Of a stretch of DNA of 64,000 nucleotides, positions 21,104 through 30,405 are shown piece after piece. The notes under the pieces were generated by a model. The model saw nothing but the letters and a program-made list of their open reading frames with translations. It had not been told where the DNA came from and made no database searches. Numbering within the stretch: the first letter of the stretch is position 1; every line of letters starts with the position of its first letter. The DNA is from Aureobasidium sp. EXF-3400 (Eukaryota > Ascomycota > Dothideomycetes > Dothideales > Saccotheciaceae): contig SWBL01000255.1 of NCBI GenBank assembly GCA_024195585.1, positions 1 through 64,000 on the forward strand. The letters run 5' to 3'. The position numbers and the translations under genes are program-made.

Positions 21104-22747
21104 CTACAGTACAACTAACATCAAGACGACAACAAAGCACGCAGCAACAGACCAGCAAGCATTCCCGATTGCAGAAGCTGCACTCTCCGAGCGGCGCATA
21201 AGTGCACTGCTTGCGGGCTTAGGTGAATCATGGCCAAAGTATCTCGTAGTACCTGTTGCAGTCGGAAAAGCCTCTGTGCCTGTAGCGTAGCCGACAGTAC
21301 TGTTAGCTGTGGAGATACTGTATGCCATTGAAGTCGATTTTGGACCCTCGATATCGGCCTTCTGAGTATCGGACCTGAGATCATGTACCGCTTTTCTCAA
21401 TCCCTCTGCACCAGCTTCGATCTGGACTACGTTTGATGAATTTGCTCGGAGCTTAGCTTGCGCCAGCGACACTTGACCGTTGTCCATGTCGAATATCCAG
21501 TATCCTGCCCTCATCACACCGCTACTTGTGGTCAAAACATTCGATGCCGGTTTCTCCGTAACTCTGAGCCAACACATCGCCCGACCGAATCGATCAGTCA
21601 TAGCACTTCCGTCCTTAGACGTAAGTGGAGTGAACAAATCAGCTAGCTCAAGATTCAGTGTGGCGCTGTTGGTTCCATAACCAGTGAAGGTGATCTCGAA
21701 ACGTGTGGTGTTGTCAAGCCCGCGAGCCACATCAGCGCAGGGTCTGACGAAACCATCATCATCGATGCCACTGCCAGGATATGCCCCATCTGCTGATTCA
21801 ACTCCCGCATATCCTAGAACCTTGTGATACGCACTAGTTGGCAACTCCCACCCAGGTGTTCCTGTATCCAGTGCCGTGATAAATGTTCGATCTTTGGCAG
21901 ATTGAACAACAGTTTGATTCGGTCCGTCGTGAGGATACATTTTGACTGACTCCAGCCGCAGGTAAAAGTTGTCAACAACTCCGTCGGCTCCTGGGAAGAA
22001 GTTGAGCGTAGTCAGTGGCCCCTCATACTTTTCGGTATCAAGCCCACCAAACAATATTGAGCCATACCAATCAAGTGTATTAAGATAGATGCTATAAAGT
22101 CGAGAAGAGATTACGCCGGCTTGGACAAGAGCTTCCACAAAGCTTGAAGGTAATGTCACTTTAGGTTGGTTCTTCTTCCACACATGGACCATCTGGCTTG
22201 AGTAGCCAAGACCAAGTGTTCCTGTGTAGGGTTGAAAAGTCATGTTAAACTTGTTGCCAAGTCCCATTGAGAAATTCGTTATCTGCAAATCATCTGGAGA
22301 ACGTGTCAGTGAATCTTCATAAATCGCGAGGCTTTGCCACTTGACTATCAATTTCAAGGCTTTGTACGTACTCATTTGAACTACATCTGTGAAGTAGTCA
22401 CCATTCAGGTAGGTACCATCCACATAGTACTGCCTCAGAGCCTCGGGCTTGGTGGTCTCAAATGTGGAAGATTTAGACGAATCGAAAGTGCCACCGGCAC
22501 AATCCAAAGTCTTACAAAAAGATGCGTTTGAGGAGACGATAGCAGTATTGCTGCTTCCAGTATCAATCAAAACCGTTTGCAATTGTCCAGGAGTGCCGAC
22601 GGTGAAGTTGACATAATACTGGTTGCCATCCCGGTTGTCGAAGCTAGTCGTGAGAGCAAGCTCGACGGTGTTTGGAGGACTGATTACTGCTCTCACACAG
22701 CAGAACAGCAGAGAGAGATAAGAGAGGATTTTGACAAAGAGTCCCAT
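21104..22747 (-). CDS. Pepsin-family aspartic protease 1, probably GPI-anchored
   Basis: Exons 22372-22747 and 21104-22293 encode about 521 residues. A signal peptide (MGLFVKILSYLSLLFCCVRA) opens the protein. The first active-site motif is IDTGSSNT and the second is ALDTGTPGW. Predicted Asn glycosylation sites are many, and the Ser/Thr-rich tail ends in a hydrophobic segment (ACFVVVLMLVVL) that suits GPI attachment, as in yapsins. It would cleave proteins at the cell surface or outside the cell. The intron (22294-22371) lies just after VQMN; without it the frame stays open but gains 26 residues unlike the family. A paralogue at 30406 has its intron at the same codon and phase. Confidence 0.88.
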   Translation of the reverse strand: MGLFVKILSYLSLLFCCVRAVISPPNTVELALTTSFDNRDGNQYYVNFTVGTPGQLQTVLIDTGSSNTAIVSSNASFCKTLDCAGGTFDSSKSSTFETTKPEALRQYYVDGTYLNGDYFTDVVQMSTYKALKLIVKWQSLAIYEDSLTRSPDDLQITNFSMGLGNKFNMTFQPYTGTLGLGYSSQMVHVWKKNQPKVTLPSSFVEALVQAGVISSRLYSIYLNTLDWYGSILFGGLDTEKYEGPLTTLNFFPGADGVVDNFYLRLESVKMYPHDGPNQTVVQSAKDRTFITALDTGTPGWELPTSAYHKVLGYAGVESADGAYPGSGIDDDGFVRPCADVARGLDNTTRFEITFTGYGTNSATLNLELADLFTPLTSKDGSAMTDRFGRAMCWLRVTEKPASNVLTTSSGVMRAGYWIFDMDNGQVSLAQAKLRANSSNVVQIEAGAEGLRKAVHDLRSDTQKADIEGPKSTSMAYSISTANSTVGYATGTEAFPTATGTTRYFGHDSPKPASSALMRRSESAASAIGNACWSVAACFVVVLMLVVL

Positions 22748-23384
22748 AACTGCTGGTGAAGAAAGTAGACCAGACAGAAGACCTTGATACTTGTGAGAAA
22801 AGAAGTCTTCGAAAGAAGATGTAAAAAGGCTCTATATATGCTGGGATATGCCCTCAAGATTAGTCACCGTATACACAAGCGATTGGTTGTTGTTTGGATA
22901 GCAGTCATGACTCACTATTTCCACTCGTACAGGTGTGTCAAAGCAATATTCTGCTCATATCTTGCTCAATTTCTGCGCGAGATAGTCCCTGGTCTGATAC
23001 CTTTTTTGAACGAGTCAAGTTTGTCACTTACTTCATGGTACTGCAACTTTGGCTCGACGGGAGTACAATTACAGTCTTGAATTTGAGTAAAAGGTCACAG
23101 CCGGTGGCTGATTCCCAGCTCGAAACTCCATGAGAGTGATCGCGAGCTATTGAGATTGAAGGTGTTGGTTTTTCGAATGCCCAGAAGCACGATCGAGCGA
23201 GTCTGAGCATATGACTTCAAGCGAGATGACGGAGCCATAAATTTTGGCAGGTCACACTTATTGGGTGTGCTGCATCACTTTGTAAGGTCGTGGAGTTCAG
23301 GTGAGGTTGATCGATCGCTGCACTTCAGCAAAAGGAAACACAAAAGGTCGGCGTCGTAGCGCATCGCAAGCAAGACAAAAACAA
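22748..23384. other. Intergenic region upstream of aspartic protease 1
   Basis: This holds the promoter side of aspartic protease 1 and the 3' flank of the tRNA. Frames at 22784-23133 have no family resemblance. Nothing else was recognised. Confidence 0.5.
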
Positions 23385-23490
23385 TGCCTCGAGGGAGAAT
23401 CGAACTCCCATCTAAGGATTACCCAAGCCTTGCTTGGTCATTTCGATGACCGATATGAGACCTTCGTACTAGCCGTTATACTATCGAGGC
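23385..23490 (-). tRNA. Intron-containing tRNA, probably tRNA-Met(CAT) elongator
   Basis: The minus strand reads GCCTCGA at the 5' end, pairing with TCGAGGC at the 3' end. The T arm is GGGAG-TTCGATT-CTCCC. The D arm carries AACGGCTAGT. The anticodon loop starts CTCATA, giving anticodon CAT. An intron of about 34 bases follows the position after the anticodon and contains its own hairpin (GGTCA...TGACC). The T arm also supplies the internal B box. One T-T mismatch at the base of the anticodon stem leaves the isotype less certain than the presence of a tRNA gene. Confidence 0.8.
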
Positions 23491-23579
23491 TGTGATTGGT
23501 TGGAATTCGGTCCGTTTCGTAATTGACCTTTGTACGCACGACCGTAGCCATTTTCCGACCTCCTTGGTAACACTCTGAA

Positions 23580-24140
23580 TCAGAGCCGCGTCAACAGAAA
23601 GCTGATCAAGTACGCTCCTTGGCGGGTATTGTTCTTTTTCATGGCGTTATCGTGCGTTCTGATAGCTACAAGCGTTAGTCCTCTAGCACATGGGGAGGTC
23701 GCAGCTTTTAAGTTCTTAAGCCTAGAGCAGATAACTTCGATCTCTCGGGGCTTGCAGCCTCGAACAGACAATGCGTATTGTAAGACCAAGATGGTAGATT
23801 GCTGCAGGCTCGGTGGTGTCTGAGGCTGGATCGAAAAATCGAAGTGATTACTGTGCGGTGGAAGGCTGCAATGGTGACCGTCGTGGATTTTGTCGACATT
23901 GCGGACGAGGTTTGTCAATGCGTCAGTTGCGGTGTTCTTGCGAGGACCATGCTCAAAGTTGAATTCATCGCTGTTGAGAATGGTGCTGATCTGGGTTTTG
24001 AGATGCGCCTTCTCGTCCTTCCAGCTGAGGCCGGCTGGCAGACAGACACGAGGAGTCATGTACTCGACAAGAAAGTCTGGTAATGTCAGTGGCATAGAAA
24101 TGATGAGGATTCTGACACACTCACGGTGACGTTCAGCCAT
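23580..24140 (-). CDS. Hypothetical protein, unrecognised
   Basis: The frame is open from 24245 to 23580. I prefer the ATG at 24140 (MAERH) with a 48-base intron at 24077-24124, because it has GTGAGT, a CTGAC branch point and a CAG acceptor; the frame is the same with or without splicing. The product of about 170 residues contains FLVEYMTPRVCLPAGLSWKD and a heptad-like stretch with DALTNLVRNVDKIH. No domain was recognised and there is no signal peptide or membrane helix. It could also be a non-coding open frame. Confidence 0.4.
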   Translation of the reverse strand: MAERHRECVRILIISMPLTLPDFLVEYMTPRVCLPAGLSWKDEKAHLKTQISTILNSDEFNFEHGPRKNTATDALTNLVRNVDKIHDGHHCSLPPHSNHFDFSIQPQTPPSLQQSTILVLQYALSVRGCKPREIEVICSRLKNLKAATSPCARGLTLVAIRTHDNAMKKNNTRQGAYLISFLLTRL

Positions 24141-24478
24141 TGTCTTGGTGTGCGATGCGGTAGACAGAACGCAAGGGAAGTTTGGGTAAGTAGGTAAGTC
24201 TTCAACCACCGCGTACTTCAGACGCTTCACCTTCACTGCAAACAAACACCAAAAGCTCTCGCCCTTTTTTTTTTATTTCCCTTGCGCCTCTCCTTTAGCC
24301 CTTGTTGTGCTTTATTTTCTTCTTCTCTTGGTGTGATCATTTTCTCTCACAACATGCTCATCAACGCAAAACTCAATAAACCGCAGCCTTCAACAGAAGA
24401 GCTATGGTCGCATCACTCGGATGAGTTGCTTTTCATCTACTCTCAGCCTGGCGCATCAGTGTCAAGACTTTCTTCAGA
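24141..24478. other. Short intergenic stretch
   Basis: It contains a T-run near 24263-24274 and a pyrimidine-rich segment of promoter character. A 43-codon frame from 24354 (MLINAKLNKPQPS) ends where the repeat-containing frame begins. I call no gene, although this frame could be an upstream exon of the pseudogene. Confidence 0.4.
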
Positions 24479-26037
24479 ATGAAGCAGTACTTCTTCACGC
24501 AAGGCACATATGCTCAAAGATGCGAAAGGCTTTGGAAAACAGTTCAAGATTACACTTATAAGCCGCGTCGCTTTCGCCGCAGAGTTCAAGACTCGAAACG
24601 ATCATCAGCATTATCATCTCAATCTCGCCCTGTACTTCAAACGCCTCCTTCTATTGGTGACCACACACAATTTTTGTCACTGCCACAAGCTCAGAGGCCC
24701 TCAGCACACAGCACCGCCACTGCATTACCACAAGCTCAGCGGCCTCTACCACACAGCACCTCCGTATTGCTGCAAGCTCAGAAGCGTCTAGCACATGGCG
24801 AAACCGCATTGCTACAAGTTGAGAAGCCTCTAGCACAGAGTACCACCGCATTGCTACAAGTTGAAGCCTCCGCAGTACACGTCACCACCATACTGCCACA
24901 AGTCGAGAAGCCTCGTACAGATAGCACCACCGCATTGCCACAAGTTGAGAAGCCTGTAGCAGATAGCGCCGCCGTACCACAACAAGTCGAGAAGCCTCGA
25001 GCAGACAGCAAAACTTTGGCATTTCGGATTCGAGAGCCTCAAGCAGATAGCAACACTGCAGTGCCCCGAGTCAAGAAACCTCGAGCAGACAGCAAACCTT
25101 TGACATTTCGGACTCGAGAGCATCGAGCAGACAACAACACTTCAGCGTCTCAGAATCCAGAGCATTGAGCAGATGGCAAGCCTCAACTCCGTGCACATAC
25201 AGGACCATTCGCTCAGCTTCGCCAACCCAGTGCTCTATCTGCTGAGGTTGAGCCAACGCGCACCAAGGCGCCAGTGGCACGAAAACCAAGAAGTCGTTAT
25301 GACTTCACGAGATTGGCCAGAGATGCTTCATCGACATGTGTTGCGTTAGCACGTCAGTAAAAATCGTATTACAACGTCCTCTGTTGCTGAAAAAACACTC
25401 GTTGCGCATTGCATGTATATTTGGAGAGGTTGGCAACTATTATGATCCGAACTTTTTGTGGGAAATCGTCGTAAGAAGAAGTAGAGGCAGCAAACAACGT
25501 GAAGCATTATATCGAAGAGAAGAAGAACGAAGGCTGTGATACTCTGGCCTTTCTTCCCGAAGGCAAACCAGGGATCGAACGCGTCGTTGTTTCCGTCAAT
25601 GGCAGATGTCCTGGATATCTAATTGCATGCTTGACTGTGTCATGGAAGGATTCTTCGGACCATGCCAGTCAATCTCGGTGCTTGGCTCTGACACATTGAC
25701 GTTTCTCTTAGGAAAGCCAGCTGTCGAGCGATACAGCTGGTTTGCGAAATGCGTGACACTTAGAACTTCGCTGAAGGTTCTCCCGATCCTTCACAACAAC
25801 CACTGGATTTCGTTATCATTGGATATCGACAGTCTCGAGGAAAGAGTCAGCAGTACAATGTGCACATTGCTATTGTTGTATCGGTGGAGAACCATGCGCT
25901 CTTTCAAAAGTTGTGAACTATCACCTATACAATTTCTAAATACCTACGAGAGAGAACAAGCACTACTTATGAGAAGCATGAAGTACGTCGAATCATGTTG
26001 GAGCTTAGACGGAATTGTGAAAAGGTCACAGGGATGA
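24479..26037 (+). pseudogene. Broken gene: tandem-repeat N-terminus and Ulp1-like (C48) protease part
   Basis: The first frame (24479-25168) encodes a basic start and about eleven 14-15-residue repeats (PQVEKPRADS-type). It stops at a TGA where the repeats predict CGA, and the same frame then stays open with matching composition for another 60 codons, to 25359. A second frame (25336-26037) is interrupted by another TGA at 25537-25539. It then encodes WISNCMLDCVMEGFFGP and VLPILHNNHWISLSLDID, resembling the substrate-binding Trp and catalytic His-Trp region of Ulp1/SENP SUMO proteases. The catalytic Cys region is not recognisable. Unrecognised introns could explain part of this, but two nonsense codons point to decay. 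Confidence 0.55.
24656..25165 (+). repeat. Coding minisatellite, 42-45 bp units
   Basis: About eleven imperfect units encode the pattern (L/P)PQVEKPRADSTTA with drift along the array. Early units read QAQRP and later ones RIREP or RVKKP. Unit length changes by whole codons, so the array kept its frame while it grew, up to the TGA at 25166-25168. Confidence 0.8.
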
Positions 26038-26204
26038 CCCTGTTCTTTGTCTGCCTCGGATGATGTCAGCGCCTTCTCGAATTGTCGCCTCAACATTCAC
26101 ACCCTACACTTCCACCCTACGGACACTAGGCACAAGCCAACTCGGCATCTCCCTCACTTACTTGGCTTTCACCTGCATATTGCAACATTCGATTAGCAAC
26201 AACC

Positions 26205-27389
26205 ATGGTCGACTCCGAAAGAGCGGCGACGCCACCGAGGACAGCTCGACCAGGCTCCATACCACGATCGCCGATGACGCCAGAAAAGATCCGACGCATG
26301 GTAACTGGAACTGCTAGGCGTCAGAGGAAGACAATACGCTAAGACAGTACACAGGAAGAAGCTCGCCTGAAAGCAAAAGCATTACGATCACAGCAACTTG
26401 CATCGACTCAAGAAGCACCAGCAAACCGCACACCCTCAGGCTTCCTCGCCGGACAGAAACGACCACACACTGCTCTATCCGGAGCTTCGGTGCAACCAAA
26501 TCAACGCGACGCACGGCAGGCACAATCTGGCGACAAAGATGGCTTCAGTAAACCAGCCCGCGACTCAGGCATCGAACCAGCCAAAAAGTTTCAGAAGTTT
26601 GTTGAATACGACTTCAGCAAGATGACGGACACCAAAGGAGGATTTCTGACAGCCGAAGATGATCCACACAACAGAGCACTGCACACGCCGAATCAAGAGC
26701 AGAAGCCGGCCAATATGACGCTAAAGGAATGGGAAAAGGCGCAGTTGATCAAGAAGCTGAAGAACGAAAGAGCTGGTCCCTATGAACCGGGTCTCAGTGC
26801 TCTGGGTGGAGCGAAAGAGCAGAAAAAGTGCAGGGAATGTGGCACACTGGAGATTGACTGGAAATGGGATGACGTGTTTGGATGTCAAGTGTGCAAAGCG
26901 TGCCAGGAGAAGTTTCCCGACAAGTACAGCTTGCTCACCAAGACGGAAGCACGAGAAGACTATCTCCTTACGGACCCAGAACTTAAGGACGAACAACTAC
27001 TGCCACGGTTGGAGAAGCCAAATCCGCACAAGTCAACATGGAACAACATGATGTTATACCTGCGCTATCAGGTAGAAGAATACGCATTCTCGGACAAGAA
27101 ATGGGGTAGCCCAGAAGCGTTGGACGAGGAGTTTGAGAAAAGGCAGGCCGAGGCTAAACGAAGAAAGGAGGCCAAATTTAAGAGCAAGCTGAACGATCTG
27201 AAAAGGAGAACACGAGTGGATGCATACAAGCGCCAAAAGGCGGGGGTTGAGGGAGGAAACTTTGGAGACAAGCTTTGGGGCGCAAAGCATGAACATGAAT
27301 GGGGTCGAGCGGTCGAAAACCCAGAGACCGGAGCAACTGTCAAGACGTGCGTCGAGTGTGGTATGGAGGTCGAGGAGCTCGAGTTCTGA
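26205..27389 (+). CDS. RAD14: DNA repair protein Rad14/XPA
   Basis: Exons 26205-26300 and 26355-27389 give about 376 residues, starting MVDSERAATPPRTARPGSIP. The protein verifies damage and scaffolds nucleotide excision repair. The zinc finger uses C191, C194, C212 and C215, with the XPA 2/17/2 spacing. The DNA-binding domain follows: FPDKYSLLTKTEAREDYLLT, KPNPHKSTWNNMMLYLR and QVEEYAFSDKKWGS. A long charged helix (EEFEKRQAEAKRRKEAK) and a C-terminal HEHEWGRAVEN...CVECGMEVEELEF complete the family pattern. The short first exon ends in TPEKIRRM; the 54-base intron (GTAACT, ACAG) restores EEARLKAKALR. It shows no sign of truncation. Confidence 0.93.
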
Positions 27390-27749
27390 TCAGGAAGATG
27401 ATGGATAAAGCAATACAGTAGTCATGATACCCCTTATTAATGCGAGGATTTTGTGCATCAGGTAGAGATGCGATGAGCACGGAGCTGATTGATCGACAAG
27501 AACCGAGGCGTGGCTGCATTGTGGCATGACGATCATTCCAAACAGCTTTGGCAGCTAGTCGAGTAAGCACGCTTTATTTGTCAATCGACTAAGAGTCTAC
27601 GGTCATCCCCTTCCTGTAGCATACCTTTCTTCTTACGAAACAACAGAAGGACGGTAATCTGACCAGAAAGTGCGCCGCCACTCCAACTCCAAGATACGCC
27701 TCTCCAATCGCATTCCTGTAACGCAAGCTTCACGCCCAATTCATCCACC
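27390..27749. other. Intergenic region
   Basis: This is the 3' flank of RAD14 and the promoter of the MFS gene on the same strand. No frame or RNA gene is supported. Confidence 0.6.
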
Positions 27750-29130
27750 ATGGCACAAGCAGCCGTGGCAGTAACGCCTCAAAAGCGCAAGCAGGTGCTC
27801 AAGGTGCTCTTCATCTCGCTCCTGCTTGATCTCGTGAGTCGCGTCAACCATGCTTCTACTGCCAGCACCGTCCTGACCGTCATGCCTACTCTAGATCTCC
27901 TTTACTTTTATTCTCCCACTGTTCCCCAAGCTCCTCGAGTTCTACCGCGCCGTCGATGCCTCGATCACATCTTCGTCAACAAGTCCGACCCTCCTCTCTC
28001 GCGTACTGGGTCTCCTCAATGCATACAAGAACACCTTTGCCAAACCAATCAATGACCGCTACGACATTGTCCTGCTGGGAGGCGCACTGGGCTCGCTGTT
28101 TTCTTTCTGCCAGGCCATTGCCTCGCCTGTCATCGGCAGCCTTTCCGACCGCTATGGTCGTCGCACCGCCCTGTTATGGAGCATGGTGGGCAACATCCTC
28201 AGTGTTGCTCTATGGGTTGCTGCGACAGACTTCCGCACCTTTCTCGCCAGTCGTGTCGTGGGCGGACTGAGCGAGGGTAATGTCCAACTGGCCATGGCCA
28301 TCGCTACCGACATCAGCGACGACAAGCAGCGTGGTGCAACCATGGCTCTGGTTGGCGCTTGCTTTAGTATCGCTTTCACTTTCGGTCCTGCTCTGGGTGC
28401 TGCCCTCTCCAATGTTACCCTCGTGCAAAGTAACCCTTTCGCTACCGCCGCTGGCTTCTCGCTCTTCCTCATTGTCACCGAGACCCTATACCTCTACTTC
28501 TGTCTGCCTGAGACACATGTTGTCAGCTCCACATCAGAAAAGGAGAACAAGGCGGATGGCAACAAAAAGACCACAACTCAGGGTACAAACTCACACGGCC
28601 TACTCAACTTTACCCATTTGGCTTTCATCCTTTTCTTCAGCGGCATGGAATTTTCCCTGCCGTTCATGACCTACGATCTTTTCAGTTATGGCAGCAAGGA
28701 CACTGGACGCCTCCTAGGCTTCATCGGTATCGTGGCTTCTGTCCTTCAAGGCACTGTGACTCGCCGCATGCATCCTCTTCGCGTGGTACAGCTTGGTGTT
28801 GTATCATGTCTGTGCGCGTTCATCCTCCTCGCTCGCCTCACAACTGAGGCCCAGCTTTATGGCGCTGCTGCCTTGCTTGCTGTAACTAGTGCCACCGTCG
28901 TGACGGGTCTGAACAGTCTGAGCAGTTTCGAGGCCAGTGCTTCTGAGCGTGGCAACAAGCTTGGCAATCATAGGTCGTTTGGCCAGATCGGCCGCACACT
29001 GGGTCCCCTTTCCTTCTGCTCTCTATACTGGTGGGCTGGCCGTGATGTCGCATATGCTGTTGGGGCTACAGGCATGCTTGGGGTTGTCGCACTCGCGTTT
29101 GGCGGTCTTCGCAAACCTGTGCAAGTGTAA
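27750..29130 (+). CDS. MFS transporter, MFSD10/tetracycline-resistance-like
   Basis: Exons 27750-27833 and 27895-29130 give about 439 residues starting MAQAAVAVTPQKRKQVLKVL. The intron interrupts the first helix and restores LLDLISFTFILPLFPKLLEF. The motif A sequence GSLSDRYGRR follows helix 2, and GGLSEGNVQLAMAIATDI lies in helix 4. A hydrophilic central loop contains SEKENKADGNKK. About twelve membrane segments can be drawn. The large loop between helices 1 and 2 is typical of the MFSD10/TETRAN-like group, which are proton-driven organic-anion carriers. The substrate is not predictable from the sequence. Confidence 0.88.
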
Positions 29131-29271
29131 AATAGTCAAACTGTACGTGCAATTTGAGATGCTAGCTGAAATGTCCATGCTCATTGTACCGGTATGAGAA
29201 TATGTCACCACCCTCACACTCGCTAGCATCATAGTCTTGATAGAACACAGCTCCCCCAAAACCCCTTTCGC

Positions 29272-29901
29272 TCAGCAGAGCTGACACACCTGAGCAAACT
29301 TCGGGTTCCAAAAATTCTGCGCAAACCATGCACAGTCTATACAAGGCTCTTCCAAATCCAAACCTCTGCACCCTCTATTACAGCCCAAGCACCTGACTCT
29401 TGCTTTTATAGCTAGCTGTCTTCTTCCCTTGACGGCCCGAAGCTTCTCTGCCTTACTCAGAGCGAGCAGGATTTTCACCGCCGCAAGGACGGCATTGTAA
29501 AGCGAGAAGAGGCTATAAGGTGTCCAACGTGAGCGGTGAGACGGTATAGGGATGTCCACAACGGTGGTGATAGGGCATAATTGACAAACCTCGCGTGTGA
29601 TTTGGGAGTGTACACGGAAGAGTGAAGGTAGACGATAACCATGGTGGGATTCGGTGATGTTATACTCCTGATCTGAGACCGTGTATTTGTGTATCATGAT
29701 TCGCAGCTCCAAAGGAAGCTCGAGAAGTGGCGAGGCTTTCCGCTTCTTTGGCTTGTACTCCTCCTTTTGTGCTGCAGTTCGATAGAGCCACAGCCATTCA
29801 GTTGTTGACGGCCAAGATCTCTTTCGAAGCTGATTGTTAACGCGATATAAAGTTAGCGTTCTCTCCATATCGTAGTGAAGCCAGTGAGCCTTGATGAACA
29901 C
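29272..29901 (-). CDS. Hypothetical LPxELR-type protein
   Basis: The 209-residue frame contains SPLLELPLELRIMIHKYTV followed by FRVHSQITREV. This pattern is common in large families of fungal F-box-like or 2EXR-type proteins of unknown role. The C-terminus is Cys-rich (CLGCNRGC, CIDC, CQLC). No membrane helix is seen. The start ATG at 29901 is the first in frame; an additional upstream exon is possible. Function is unknown. Confidence 0.6.
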   Translation of the reverse strand: MFIKAHWLHYDMERTLTLYRVNNQLRKRSWPSTTEWLWLYRTAAQKEEYKPKKRKASPLLELPLELRIMIHKYTVSDQEYNITESHHGYRLPSLFRVHSQITREVCQLCPITTVVDIPIPSHRSRWTPYSLFSLYNAVLAAVKILLALSKAEKLRAVKGRRQLAIKARVRCLGCNRGCRGLDLEEPCIDCAWFAQNFWNPKFAQVCQLC

Positions 29902-30405
29902 GGGTTGTGCAAATGTCTGGTAGCAATTGAGAAGCAGAATATATGTAAGTTAGCACTTGCGAGGCGCATTGAGTCATACCCTTAACGCACACGGAACTGA
30001 ATCGATCATACCTCAAGATTTATTTCTGTTGATGCCTAGAAAGAGATCTTTTGCGAGATGGACTTTGTGATATTTGATGCTCCAGAAGGACATCTCTGCA
30101 CTGCAAGAACGCGAACATGATAACCCTGCCAAGATAGACCTCAAACCAAGACCACTTGAAGCACTAGATCTGAACTCTTCAAGAGGATTCAGCAATATAC
30201 TAGCCTAAAACTGTATTCTGGCTACTTGTGACTGGAAATAGTGAGTCATGGCTGCTATGACTATAACAACCAATCTTACGCCGAGTAATACTGTAACCAA
30301 AGCTCAATATATATTGGGCTCTCGGCCATCTTTCCTCTTTAACTTTTGTCCTCACGAACTTTGAATTCTGGAAACTGACCTACGACGATTCACTCACAAA
30401 GAACC
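29902..30405. other. Divergent intergenic region
   Basis: This is the promoter region between the LPxELR-type gene and aspartic protease 2. A CT-rich stretch precedes the ATG at 30406. No further feature was identified. Confidence 0.5.

Noticed and set aside
24479..26037. Interpretation as a transposon-captured Ulp1 (MULE-like) element
   Set aside because: No transposase frame, terminal inverted repeats or target-site duplication was seen around it.
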